A stretch of DNA of 64,000 bases, taken from assembly GCA_949130495.1 (NCBI GenBank), contig OX422211.1, forward strand, positions 395,743,049 through 395,807,048. Direction: 5' to 3'. Both the position numbers and the translations under genes were made by a program. Each line of letters opens with the position of its first letter. The stretch's first letter is position 1. Below, in pieces: positions 37,001-49,198 of this stretch. The notes beneath the pieces are model-generated. The model had not been told where the DNA came from and searched no databases. It worked only from the letters and a program-made list of their open reading frames with translations. This DNA comes from Sambucus nigra. Its lineage: Eukaryota > Streptophyta > Magnoliopsida > Dipsacales > Adoxaceae.

Positions 37001-37088
37001 GTTTTCGGACGTAACACGTCTGCCCAAACCAAAACAAAATTATTTTTAATCGTCGTCCTTTACTAGGCACCGTATTCTTATCCTTTTT
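34037..37088 (-). mobile_element. Non-coding interior, 3' half, of the non-autonomous element
   Basis: The first roughly 60 bases next to the PPT correspond to the end of Tekay pol (minus strand CCTTATTTTCCGAATTTCGG followed by GACGAAATTCCGTTATTAG). Beyond that I find no RT, integrase or Gag motif on either strand. The conserved 65-bp box lies at 36067-36135. The last five bases, TTTTT (37084-37088), are the target site of the nested Tekay insertion. Confidence 0.75.
36067..36135 (-). other. Second copy of the conserved 65-bp box
   Basis: Its reverse complement matches 3733-3797, with 47 consecutive identical bases after the G run. It sits about 2 kb from the PPT in this element. Confidence 0.8.
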
Positions 37089-40084
37089 TGTAATACCCCG
37101 TATTTTTATGCTATATTAATTTGGGGATTTATTAAATTTAATGAGAATGTTTATTTAATAAAAATCCGGAAATTAATTATGTTATAATTATTAACGTGAC
37201 AAGAGTTAGTAATTATGGGAAATTTTTTGAATATTACTTATGAGCAAAGTAATATATATTATATTGGTCATATTGAATGTCATGAGTGAATTAAATGACT
37301 ATTTCGGAAATTTAAGTCGGGACGTGCCCGTATCACGTCGGGACTAATTTTGTTATATAAAAAGTGAATATTTTATAAGTTGTTCGTATGGTTGTTTTGA
37401 GTGCGCCAACGCGTCCGGAAGGGTCGAGATAGTCAGAAAAGTGTACCCGGGGGTTTAGTTTGGATCTCGGGGCGTTTTTAGGCCTAATTAGTACCCCGGG
37501 AGGGCATTTTAGTCATTTTACATAATTGGGTAATTAAACCCACGAATTTCAGCAACCTATATCAGCCATTAGGTTAGCCTTTTAGGGTTAGAACATTCAG
37601 AAATCAAGTGACGGCCATTGGAGAAGAGAGGAGAGAGCTCCAAGGCAATTCAAGGCCAAAAAGCCACCGGATTGCACCGCCACCACCACCACCGCGTAGA
37701 TCGCGAAACAAGGAACGCAGCCATACCAAAATCATCCGTGAATCTGCATACCAAAAATCCCAGGCAAGTATTTGACTTGTGTATTTTCGTTAATGCAATC
37801 TTCATATTAGTCTAGGATTGTTTAGAGATGGAAACTATGGAAGAAAACTCAAATTGTGTTAGGATAATGCATGTAGTTTTGATTATATGGAAATTCTGGA
37901 ACCCTTGCCATGTAGAGGAATATAACCCACGAAATTTTGATGTTATATTAGAAGGAATTTCTGGTAAAAACAGATTAGAACCTTGATTAAGAAAAACTCT
38001 AGGGTTCTTGATGATTAGATGGGATTTTGAGTTAATTATCCATGTTTAATGATAGTTATACACATGCTTTACGTTATAAACACCTGGTATAATGTTATAA
38101 TGATGATAGTAGGATTTTTGGGACGATTGGAATGGAAAAACATAGTTTTGGATGAAGAAGTTTAGTGAAACCCGTAACTGCATTCTGCAGAATTTTGCCC
38201 AGACCTGCTTGATCGATCGATCGAGCCTAGAGCTTCGATCGATCGAAGGTTCGATCGATCGACCCCTCCTGGCAGACTCCTAATTCCCTCTTTAAATGCA
38301 TTTAATTCAAATTGTCGTGATATAATTCTTGGGCATTCTTGATAAATTGATTTGGGAGACATTGAGGACCAGTAGGGTATATGAATAAATGTTGGAACCT
38401 TTAATCTTCAACGAGAATGGTATTTATGGGATAATTACTTTAGGTTGGTAGATTTATGAATTTAAAGGGTGAGGTGCGTAAGAGAGTTATGTTGGAGCCT
38501 AATAAATACACTTACTAAAATTCAGATTTGTAAGGATATAGCCCACGAGTGTTAGGTAATAAGTGAGAAAACCCTTCGAGTTAAGGTTAGGAATGAAACC
38601 TTATACGTATTCTATAAATGTGAAATTAAGGATAAATGGTATAATTATGGGTAACGTGAATAACCTATGTTAATATGATAAAGTGGTATATTTATATGAT
38701 TGTGTGTACATATATTATATACATGTGAAAAACATACCGCGCTACTTGCTATCCTTGAGCTTACCGCTCGGGGACAGTCTTATCTCGATGGGACCTTTAT
38801 GGGGGATATTGACTTGTACCCTAGAAGATAGATATCCTTGGTACAGGCTATCGAATTGATAGTTCATACGGTCCTAAGAGACGCGAGTATATGACATCCT
38901 CTTAGAGACTTGGAATCTATGCTTCGCCTCAATATTGTTTGTGTATGTGTTAATACAATTCGAGAGTGATTCCGAATTTGTATTCCCCTTGATTTGAGTG
39001 GTATGGGGTTTGGATAGTGGAAGTATGCACGCACCATAGTTTTATTTGGGGTGCTGTTATATATATATATATATATTATACGAGTAGTTAATATATATAT
39101 GAGATTATGATCTTTGAAACTGCCCACTGAGATTTGATAAGTAGGACATGGTCGTTGGCTCAAATTATAAATACTTGTTTTGAGAAAGTATAATATGTCA
39201 CTGGAAACTTTATTGTTTTTATAAAGTTAAAAATAGAGAACTTTGGTTACAAATTGGAACATCTTTTTAAAGTGGAAATAGAGTATTGTAAATCTTACGA
39301 TTAATCTAAGATACGTTAAATCTTTTAAAAAGACTAGTGCGATAATTGATAAAACAAACCGTTGGGAAGATTAGTGCGATAGGTGTGCACATTAGAAGAG
39401 AGGTGAGTATTTCTCAAGAGAGTGACGCACTAATATGTTGTTGCATTGGCCTGTATCAATTTAAATACTTGCTAAACGTATTTTAAAATCAAACACACTT
39501 TCGGGCTCTGACCCGTTTCTGTTTCTCTCTCTCTCTTATATGTATATGTATATATTTCAGGTGCCCAGCCACAGGGGCGTCTTGCTTAGGATTCCTTGAG
39601 AGGAACGTGCTGCAGCTTAGGTGGGAGTTGCAGGTCACTTGCGTAGACGGCTTCCTTTATTGACTCCACTTCTAGCATTCTCATTTATTGGGCATGTGTC
39701 GCCCTTTCCATCATTTCATTTGTTGTTGGGACATTTATATTTCAGTTGTTTCCAGTATTGTTCTATGGGATTTATTCAGTTCGGATTTGTGACTTTAGTT
39801 TTCATATGTTGACATTCGATTGACGAATGTATTATATTATTTGGTTTACTGTGATGCGATTCTTAATTGTAGAAATGTTGTTTTAATTAAATAAATCTTT
39901 TCTTTAATTAAAATTTGGAAAGTTTGTATGAAAAATGTTTTGACACTTAGCTTAATTATTTAGGGTGTTAAATTGGGAAAAATGATTTTTATCGACAGTG
40001 ATGCTGAGAATGAACCAACTGTTTACCTTGATTTAATTTAATAAAGGAGTGATCGCCCGGTATTTAATTAGGTGGGGTGTCACA
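37089..40084 (+). repeat. 5' LTR of the Tekay-like element
   Basis: Length 2996 bp, TGTAATACCCC to GGGGTGTCACA. It differs from the 3' LTR by about 9 of the first 320 bases and by length changes in a GATC-palindrome cluster (38211-38263) and a (TA)n run (about 39057-39078). Blocks at 39300-39660 (TTAAATACTTGCTAAACG, GGGCTCTGACCCG, GGTGCCCAGCCACAGG) are the parts shared with all related LTRs in the window and probably include R/U5. Confidence 0.95.
38211..38263. repeat. GATC-rich palindromic cluster in the LTR
   Basis: Three TCGATCGATCGA-type blocks (GATCGATCGATCGAGC, CTTCGATCGATCGAAG, GTTCGATCGATCGACC) can pair with each other as hairpins. The matching place in the 3' LTR (about 46067-46101) has only two blocks, a deletion of one unit. 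Confidence 0.85.
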
Positions 40085-40086
40085 GG

Positions 40087-40098
40087 TGGTATCAGAGC
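40087..40098 (+). other. Primer-binding site, initiator Met-tRNA, Tekay-like element
   Basis: TGGTATCAGAGC lies two bases after the LTR end and is an exact match to the usual plant initiator-Met primer site. Confidence 0.95.
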
Positions 40099-40268
40099 AT
40101 CAGGTTCTAGTGTCCATAAGATCTGTACGGCTTATTTCGCTTTCAGCTTAACGTTATTGCTATAGAGCCCTATTCTTAGGATTGTTGTATTCCTGCTTTT
40201 ACGTTAAAGTCTTCAGCTATTTGAGATTTGATGATAACTGTAGACTAATAAACTTGTTCACGTTTTAG

Positions 40269-43200
40269 ATGCCTCCGAGACGTGCTCCGAAAGATAGGCG
40301 TGCCCAAGCCGAGCAGCCAACAGCTCCGGCACCAGGCACAATGAATGGGAACGAAGTAGCCGCCATTGTTGCTCAGGCGGTGAATGCCGCGATAGCGGTG
40401 ATTTAGCAGGATCCACCCCAGGTTCAGGCAGTGGCGCCAGTACCAGCACAACTTCCATCCGCATGGGAGAGGGTTCGGGATGCTTTTCAGAAAGCGCATT
40501 CCCCTGAGTTTTCTGGTAGCTCCGATATTGTTACAGTCAGTCAATGGAAGAAAGACATCCAGCGGCACCTCCGTATGTATGAGTGCACTGACGTGCAAAA
40601 GCAGTTATTGGCTAACTTTAAGCTGGTGGGAGCCGCATTACAGTGGTGGGAGTCCACTACTACTTTGGAGGAGAGGGACACGATCCCTATTCAGTTGTTC
40701 TGGGAGCGGTTTGACCGCAAGTATTTTCCACCCGCAGTGCAGACTGAGATGAGGCGGAAATTACTAAATCTGAAGCAGGAGAACCTTACTGTAGCTGAGT
40801 ATGAGGAGGAGTTCACGAGACTTCTCACAATTGTGCCAGATGAGGCACCTACTGAGAGCAAGAAGATTTTGCTGTTTGTCGACGGGTTAGCTTGGAGGAT
40901 CCGTCAGCACCTTATTGGAAATCTATCCCTGAGTACTTTCACTGACGTACTCAATGCAGCATTACTACATTGCCAGGATCACCGCTTCCATCTTCAGGGA
41001 AGCAAGAGAGCAGGGGAGTCCAGCCAGCAGGGCAGGACCGGGGGTAATAGTGCCAGTGGGGCACCAACTCTTGGGCAGACTCGTCAGCACGAGCAGAGTT
41101 CCCAGCAGGGGGACCCTGCTAAGCGATTCCGTTCAGGTGATTCTATGCAGGGATTCGGGGGTTTCAGGCAGGGCCAGTAAGGCCAACACCGACCACAGGG
41201 ACAGCAGCAGGGCCAACAAGGCCAATAGAGTGCACATCAGGGCCAACAGGGCCAGTGGCGTGGAGGAAACGGCCAGCAGGGCCATGGACAACAGGGTCAG
41301 AGGGGCGAAAACTTCAAAGGCCGATGCTTTGGATGCGGCAAACTTGTCCATAGGCGCCAGGATTGCCCAGAGGGCGATAGGGCCCCACAGCAGCAGGGAG
41401 CCCGTAATGAGCCGTAGAGACCACTCTTTCCACCTGCCCTCCCAGCTCCAGCCCAGGTGCCAGCCCTACCAGCCATTCCAGCAGCTTTAGTGCAGCAGGG
41501 GCAATTGCAGTATGGACGTGTCTATAACGTCCACCAGGCAGCAGCTCCACAGGCACCACCCGCGATTGAGGGTATGTTTCTTATCCATGGTACTATGGGT
41601 CGGGTATTGTTTGATACGGGGGCAACACATTGTTTTATAGCTACGCATTTTGCGAAGGCCTTAGGGTTGTTAGCCACAGTAGAGAGCACCGTGACGTGCG
41701 TCGACTCACCCCTGGGGAGTGGGTCACTTATTTTCTTTATATGCCGGGGAGTGGGGGTAGAGATTGGTAGCTTGGTATTACCTGCAGACATGTTAGTTCT
41801 AGAAATGAACGAGCATGATGTGATTATTGGTATGGATTGGCTCGCAGCTTATAGAGCCATGATTGATTGCTTCGGTTGGAGCATTGTTTTTGCCATTCCG
41901 AGGCAAGAGATGTTTGTAGTGGCGATGCCTCGCCCAGAGGGAGGTTCGACCGCTCATTTGTATTACATAGAGGAGGATACCTCTAAGGAGGTTGTGATTC
42001 CCTTAGATTCGATCCCTGTTGTCAGGGAGTATTCCGATGTGTTTCAGGAGATACCAGGCCTACCGCCCAGTCGTGAGATAGACTTTGTTATAGATTTATT
42101 GCCAGATACGAGACCTATAGCACGCACACCGTACCGTATGGCTCCGGCAGAGATGCGAGAGCTACGGGATCAGATAGAGCAGCTGTTAGGTCAGGGCTTC
42201 ATTCGTAGGAGTACCTCACCTTGGGGCACTCCAGTCTTGTTTGTGAAGAAAAGAGATGGTTCACTGAGATTGTGTGTGGACTACCGGGAATTGAACAAGG
42301 TCACGATACGGAATAAGTATCCGTTGCCTCGAATCGATGATCTGTTCGACCAGTTGAGGGGAGCAACTTTCTTTTCGAAGATAGATCTGAGGTCGGGGTA
42401 CCATCAGTTACGTATTAAAGAGCAGGATGTTTCAAAGACTGCCTTCTTATCGAGATATGGGTCCTATGAGTTCAGGGTGATGCCGTTCGGACTCACAAAT
42501 GCCCCAGCCGTTTTCATGGACTTGATGAATCGAGTATTCAGAGAGTTCTTGGATCAGTTTGTCATCGTCTTCATAGATGACATCTTGATATATTCACACT
42601 CCGAGGAGGAGCATGCCGAGCACTTGAGGCAGGTTCTTCAGACTCTACGAGAGCATCAGTTGTATGCTAAGTACGAGAAGTGTGGATTCTGGTTGCGAGA
42701 GGTACAGTTCTTGGGCCATGTTGTTTCTGAGCAAGGGATTGCAGCTGACCCGAGCAAAGTGTCAGTGGTGAGGGAGTGGGGACAGCCCACGACACCGACA
42801 GAAGTGCGTAGTTTCTTGGGGTTAGCCGGTTACTACAGGAGATTCATTCGGGGATTCTCCAAAATAGCGGGTCCATTGACGAATCTGACTCGCAAAGGGG
42901 TACCATATATTTGGGATGACGCTTGTCAATTGGCTTTCGATGAGCTGAAAGACAAGCTTACTTCAGCGCCAGTCCTTGCGTTACCGAAGCCGGGTGTGGA
43001 GTACCTGGTTTACACCGCTGCGTCTTTACGGGGACTTTGAGGTGTACTCCAGCAGGAGGAGAAGGCTATAGCTTTTGCTTCCCGCGAGCTTAAGCCGCAT
43101 GAGAAGAATTACCCCACCCACGACCTGGAGTTAGCAGCGGTCGTCTTTGCATTGAGGATATGGAGGCACTATTTATTGGGGGAGAAATTTCGTTTGTTCA

Positions 43201-44933
43201 CAGACCATAAGTCACTGCAGTACCTGTTCACTCAGCGAGAGCTGAATATGCGTCAGCGCAGATGGCTAGAGTTTGTGAAGGACTACCAGTTCGATATACA
43301 GTATCATCCGGGGAAGGCCAACGTAGTTATTGATGCGTTGAGCCGTGGACCGGTAGACGATGTAGCGGACGTCTGGAAGGCAAAGTGGAAGGAGTTGGGT
43401 CACCAGGACGCAGTGGCACGTTCTTTCATATCCGTGATGTCAGTCACACCCGAGATTGTTACGAGGGTGATACAGGCACAGACTACAGACCCGTTTTGCC
43501 AGGAGCAGATTGTGCGACTCCTAGCCGAGGGTGCTGAGTTCTATTCTGTTAGTTCTGATGGAGGTTTGTGGTTTAATGGGAGATTGGTGGTTCCAGAAGG
43601 AGCAGAATTACGTCATGCAGTGATGACTCATTCTCATGGGTCCCGATTTGCAGTACATTCGGGAGGCGATAAGATGTACCAAGATATGAGGTGACAATAC
43701 TGGTTGAGTGGGATGAAGAAGGACATCGCCGAGTTTGTGTCCAAGTGTTCTACCTGCCAGCTGGTGAAGGTGGACCATCAGAAACCGTCAGGATTGCTTC
43801 AGCCATTGGAAGTACCCGCGTGGAAGTGGGAGAGTATTTCCATGGATTTCATTACAGGGTTGCCTACATCACAGCGGGGCCACGATTCTATCTGGGTGAT
43901 TGTAGACCGTTTGACCAAAGTGGCTCATTTTCTACCAGTGCGGACAGATTATACAACGGGTCAGTATGCTCAATTGTTCATTGCTGAGATTGTCAGATTA
44001 CACGGGGTTCCCCTGAATATTGTGTCAGATAGAGACAAGATTTTTGTGTCACGTTTCTGGGAAAGTTTTCAGGAGGCTATGGGCACTGAGTTGAGGTTGA
44101 GTTCAGCTTACCACCCACAGACAGATGGACAGACAGAGCGTACTAATCAGATGTTAGAGGATATGCTACGCATGTGTGTTCTCGATTTTGGAGGAGGTTG
44201 GGAGCCACATCTTCCACTGGTAGAGTTTGCTTATAATAACTCTTATCAGTTTACGATTGGTATGGCTCCATTTGAGGCTTTGTATGGCAGGCCTTGTCGT
44301 TCTCCAACTTGTTGGCTCGAGGTGGGGGACAACAAGTTGCTAGGACCAGAAGTGATTCAGGAGACCTCCGCGAGGATTGAGATAATCAGGAGTCGTATTC
44401 GGGTAGCCCAGGACAGGCAGAAGAGCTACGCCGATGCGAAACGGTTCTTCCAGGAGTTTAATGTGGGAGATCAAGTGTTATTGCGTGTATCTCCTATGAA
44501 TGGAGTGATGAGGTTCGGGAAGAAGGGGAAGTTGGCCCCGAGGTACGTGGGACCACTTCCCATCATCGAGAGGATTGAGCCGGTTGCATACAGGTTGGGA
44601 TTGCCAGAACATTTACATCGCATCCACGATGTATTCCACATCTCGTCGTTGAGACGATATCTTCGGGATGATATGGCCTATACTCACATTGCGATAGATG
44701 AGATAGACTTACAGTCTGATAGCTCTTACGAGGATAGACCAGTGGCTATTCTAGACTATAGTGAGAGGAGATTGAGGTCGAAAATAGTTCCACTTGTGCG
44801 AGTCCAGTGGGAGCATCATAATGTGGAGGAATCCACTTGGGAGCGCGAGGCAGATATACGCGAGAGATATCCAGAGTTGTTTTTACCAGGTATGCCTTAT
44901 TTTCCGAATTTTGGGACGAAATTCCGTTATTAG
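40269..44933 (+). pseudogene. Tekay-like gag-pol polyprotein, one 1555-codon frame with six stops
   Basis: ATG at 40269 (MPPRRAPKDRRAQAEQP) to TAG at 44931-44933, all in one frame without an indel. Order: Gag capsid-like domain (about 40440-40990: PEFSGSSDI, ALQWWEST, ERFDRKYFP); Gln/Gly-rich linker; zinc knuckle CFGCGKLVHRRQDC (about 41325); protease [10 protein letters not shown] (about 41605); RT with [20 protein letters not shown] and FIDDILIYS (about 42575); RNase [13 protein letters not shown]; integrase zinc finger ending CSTCQ, core MDFITGLP, VSDRDKIF and HPQTDGQTERTN; chromodomain VQWEHHNVEESTWEREADI. Stops: TAG 40404, TAA 41178, TAG 41226, TAG 41415, TGA 43038, TGA 43692. Five fit single C-to-T changes at CAG, CAA or CGA. 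Roles are those of an LTR retrotransposon: particle, cDNA synthesis, integration steered by the chromodomain. Confidence 0.95.
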
Positions 44934-44943
44934 GGGGGAAGTA
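44931..44943 (+). other. Polypurine tract of the Tekay-like element
   Basis: TAGGGGGGAAGTA overlaps the pol stop codon and adjoins the 3' LTR. It is identical to 34024-34036 on the opposite strand. Confidence 0.92.
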
Positions 44944-47920
44944 AGTAATACCCCGTATTTTTATGCTATATTAATTTGGGGATTTATTAAATTTAATGAG
45001 AATGTTTATTTAATAAAAATCCAAAAATTAATTATGTTATAATTATTAACGTGACAAGAGTTAGTAATTATGGGAAATGTGTTGAATATTACTTATGAGC
45101 AAAGTAATATATATTATATTGGTCATATTGAATGTCATGAGTGAATTAAATGACTATTTCGAAAATTTAAGTTGGGACGTGCCCGTATCACGTCGGGACT
45201 AATTTTGTTATATAAAAAGTGAATATTTTATAAGTTGTTCGTATGGTCGTTTTGAGTGCACCAACGCGTCCGGAAGGGTCGAGATAGTCATAAAAGTGTA
45301 CCCGGGGGTTTAGTTTGGGTCTCGGGGCGTTTTTAGGCCTAATTAGTACCCCGGGAGGGCATTTTAGTCATTTTACATAATTGGGTAATTAAACCCACGA
45401 ATTTCAGCAACCTATATCAGCCATTAGGTTAGCCTTTTAGGGTTAGAACATTCAGAAATCAAGTGACGGCCATTGGAGAAGAGAGGAGAGAGCTCCAAGG
45501 CAATTCAAGGCCAAAAAGCCACCGGATTGCACCGCCACCACCACCACCGCGTAGATCGCGAGACAAGGAACGCAGCCATACCAAAATCATCCGTGAATCT
45601 GCATACCAAAAATCCCAGGCAAGTATTTGACTTGCGTATTTTCGTTAATGCAATCTTCATATTAGTCTAGGATTGTTTAGAGATGGAAACTATGGAAGAA
45701 AACTCAAATTGTGTTAGGATAATGCATGTAGTTTTGATTATATGGAAATTCTGGAACCCTTGCCATGTAGAGGAATATAACCCACGAAATTTTGATGTTA
45801 TATTAGAAGGAATTTCTGGTAAAAACAGATTAGAACCCTGATTAAGGAAAACTCTAGGGTTCTTGATGATTAGATGGGATTTTGAGTTAATTATCCATGT
45901 TTAATGATAGTTATACACATGCTTTACGTTATAAACACCTGGTATAATGTTATAATGATGATAGTAGGATTTTTGGGACGATTGGAATGGAAAAATATAG
46001 TTTTGGATGAAGAAGTTTAGTGAACCCCGTAACTGCATTCTGCAGAATTTTGCCCAGACCTGCTTAATCGATCGATCGAGCCCCAAGCTTCGATCGATCG
46101 ACCCCTCCTGGAAGACTCCTAATTCCCTCTTTAAATGCGTTTAATTCAAATTGTCGTGATATAATTCTTGGGCATTCTTGATAAATTGATTCGGGAGACA
46201 TCGAGGAGCAGTAGGGTACATGAATAAATGTTGGATCCTTTAATCTTCAACGAGAATGGTATTTATGGGATAATTACTTTAGGTTGGTAGATTTATGAAT
46301 TTAAAGGGTGAGGTGCGTTAGAGAGTTACGTTGGAACCTAATAAAGACACTTACTGAAATTCAGATTTGTGAGGATATAGCCCACGAGTGTTAGGTAATA
46401 AGTGAGAAAACCCTTCGAGTTAAGGTTAGGAATGAAACCTTATACGTATTCTATAAATGTGAAATTAAGGATAAATGGTATAATTATGGGTAACGTGAAT
46501 AACCTATGTTAATATGATAAAGTGGTATATTTATATGATTGTGTGTACATATATTATATACATGTGAAAAACATACCGCGCTACTTGCTATCCTTGAGGT
46601 TACCGCGCTGGGACAGTCTTATCTCGATGGGACCTTTATGGGGGATATTGACTTGTACCCTAGAAGATAGATATCCTTGGTACAGGCTATCGAATTGATA
46701 GTTCAGACGGTCCTAAGAGACGCGAGTATGTGCCATCCTCTTAGAGACTTGGAATCTATGCTTCGCCTCAATATTGTTTGTATATGTGTTAATACAATTC
46801 GAGAGTGATTCCGAATTTGTATTCCCCTTGATTTGAGTGGTATGGGGTTTGGATAGTGGAAGTATGCACGCACCATAGTTTTATTCGGGGTGCTGTTATA
46901 TATATATATTATACGAGTAGTTAATATATATATGAGATTATGATCTTTGAAACTGCCCACTGAGATTTGATAAGTAGGACATGGTCGTTGGCTCAAATTA
47001 TAAATACTTGTTTTGAGAAAGTATAATATTTCACTGGAAACTTTATTGTTTTTATAAAGTTAAAAATAGAGAACTTTGGTTACAAATTGGAACATCTTTT
47101 TAAAGTGGAAATAGAGTATTGTAAATCTTACGATTAATCTAAGATACGTTAAATCTTTTAAAAAGACTAGTGCGATAATTGATAAAACAAACCGTTGGGA
47201 AGATTAGTGCGATAGGTGTGCACATTAGAAGAGAGGTGAGTATTTCTCAAGAGAGTGACGCACTAATATGTTGTTGCATTGGCCTGTATCAATTTAAATA
47301 CTTGCTAAACGTATTTTAAAATCAAACACACTTTCGGGCTCTGACCCGTTTCTGTTTCTCTCTCTCTCTCTTGTATGTATATGTATATATTTCAGGTGCC
47401 CAGCTACAGGGGCGTCTTGCTTAGGATTCCTTGAGAGGAACGTGCTGCAGCTTAGGTGGGAGTAGCAGGTCACTTGCGTAGACGGCTTCCTTTATTGACT
47501 CCACTTCTAGCATTCTCATTTATTGGGCATGTGTCGCCCTTTCCATCATTTCATTTGTTGTTGGGACATTTATATTTCAGTTGTTTCCAGTATTGTTCTA
47601 TGGGATTTATTCAGTTCGGATTTGTGACTTTAGTTTTCATATGTTGACATTCGATTGACGAATGTATTATATTATTTGGTTTACTGTGATGCGATTCTTA
47701 ATTGTAGAAATGTTGTTTTAATTAAATAAATCTTTTCTTTAATTAAAATTTGGAAAGTTTGTACGAAAAATGTTTTGACACTTAGCTTAATTATTTAGGG
47801 TGTTAAATTGGAAAAAAATGATTTTTATCGACAGTGATGCTGAGAATGAACCAACTGTTTACCTTGATTTAATTTAATAAAGGAGTGATCGCCCGGTATT
47901 TAATTAGGCGGGGTGTCACA
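44944..47920 (+). repeat. 3' LTR of the Tekay-like element
   Basis: Length 2977 bp. Its first base is A (AGTAATACCCC), where the 5' LTR and the related LTRs have T. The end is GGGGTGTCACA at 47920, followed by the target duplication TTTTT. It is otherwise near-identical to 37089-40084, with one fewer GATC block. Confidence 0.95.
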
Positions 47921-47925
47921 TTTTT

Positions 47926-49184
47926 CTCACTTTGGAACATATTATCGCGAGCAATTTCACTCCGCACCAAAATACCTCAACACATAATCCACTTATCACC
48001 TGTCCTACTAACCAGGTTAGGATTGTCCTTCTCTCGGACTTTAGTAAACTCGATTCCTGTTAACCATCTCGGTTGTTCCCTTAGCTTTTTAGGCCATAAA
48101 GATCCTGTTACTATCTATAATAGTACTTATTGAATTTACCATTACTTGGTAAGAATTTAATTATCCGAATCATTTAAATGGGTCCCCTGATGTGTATCCA
48201 CATTCCTTTGTGGTGCTATACCACCACCGTTGCATTCAGTCGTATTCTCGACTAAATTCTTCGATTCCTTTAACTTTCCCCACAAAGAAGCGTTATCATC
48301 TATTCTGACAAAATATGACATTGTCAACCTCTGAATCGGTCGTCCATCAGAATTTCCTCCTCGAGTATTATCAACTATTATTACAAGTTGGTCTCCCACT
48401 TGGAGTCGTTTCCTCCACTAGTATCTACCTCTTTCGATACAAAATTTGCTAACGATTAGGATTCATATCCACAATTGGACTTCTGTCGTGCCCTCCTGCG
48501 ATGAGTTCAGAACCACGTTCGCTTCTCATCCTGAACAGTTGAGGAAGGAATATACGGTCAACACTGTACCTAAGGTTCTCCTATAGGCATAGCATTCCAC
48601 TTCTAAAATTGGTGGTTGACTCCAACCATTATAATTTCGTCCCGAAAGCCAAGAAAATTTTCTCTAAATTTTCACTATCAGTTTGCCACACTCCGTCCTA
48701 TATTTAAGCCTTTGGATACTTTACCTCCTTTGGTAAACACATACAATTTTCGCGTTTCTAAAATTTCCCACTGACAGTCTCTACACGTTTTTGTAATACG
48801 TTGGGTAAGTTTACCCTCGCACCTTATTTGACTATAACAGCATTTGAAAGTCATTGCTGCACCTTAGTCGTCTTTCTAGTCGTGGCTTCTCGTGCCATAA
48901 TGGAGGTGACCTCGACTACGGTCATCATCCTCGGATATATTTCATAATCTCAACTGAGCCCTGCCTCCTGATGTACGCTTAACGGTCCTCTTCTGACATC
49001 CGTCATCGCTCGGCACACGCACACATCCGAACGAAATTAGAATTCACTAGTGTATACACAATATAGCAGGAGAACGAAATCTCATCAAAGGAATCGACAA
49101 TCCTAAACATATGGCTCTATAACAAACAAAGCAATGCTGAAAGCATAATAAGCCGTACAGATCCTAAGGACACTAGAACTTGAT
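47926..49184 (-). mobile_element. Non-coding interior, 5' half, of the non-autonomous element
   Basis: Continues the interior of the 31241-51985 element beyond the Tekay insertion. The last roughly 115 bases before the primer site (minus strand TTCTAGTGTCCTTAGGATCT then GTACGGCTTATT) match the Tekay leader. The rest shows no coding motif and short frames only. Parts align with 1440-1950 of the older relic. Confidence 0.75.
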
Positions 49185-49196
49185 GCTCTGATACCA
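49185..49196 (-). other. Primer-binding site of the non-autonomous element
   Basis: GCTCTGATACCA on the plus strand is TGGTATCAGAGC in element orientation, two bases inside the 5' LTR. It is identical to the Tekay site. Confidence 0.95.
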
Positions 49197-49198
49197 TC

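Larger units (their letters stand above)
37089..47920 (+). mobile_element. Ty3/gypsy Tekay-like chromovirus, complete structure, 10.8 kb
   Basis: The two long LTRs are 37089-40084 and 44944-47920, with Met-tRNA primer site, a single gag-pol frame and a PPT. The 5-bp target duplication TTTTT is at 37084-37088 and 47921-47925. A C-terminal chromodomain and LTRs of about 3 kb place it with the Tekay/Del chromoviruses. It interrupts the minus-strand non-autonomous element at 31241-51985 and is the innermost, youngest insertion of this nest. Six in-frame stops make this copy incapable of making its full polyprotein. Confidence 0.95.

Noticed and set aside
37618..37815. Small open frame with His-rich stretch (HRHHHHR), repeated at 45473-45670
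   Set aside because: It lies inside the LTR. The His run comes from a CCACCACCAC tract, and related LTRs at 33410 and 51370 do not keep the frame.
40087..40098. tRNA-like matches at LTR edges as tRNA genes
   Set aside because: Only 12-19 bases complementary to tRNA 3' ends are present. They are primer-binding sites; no cloverleaf is encoded.
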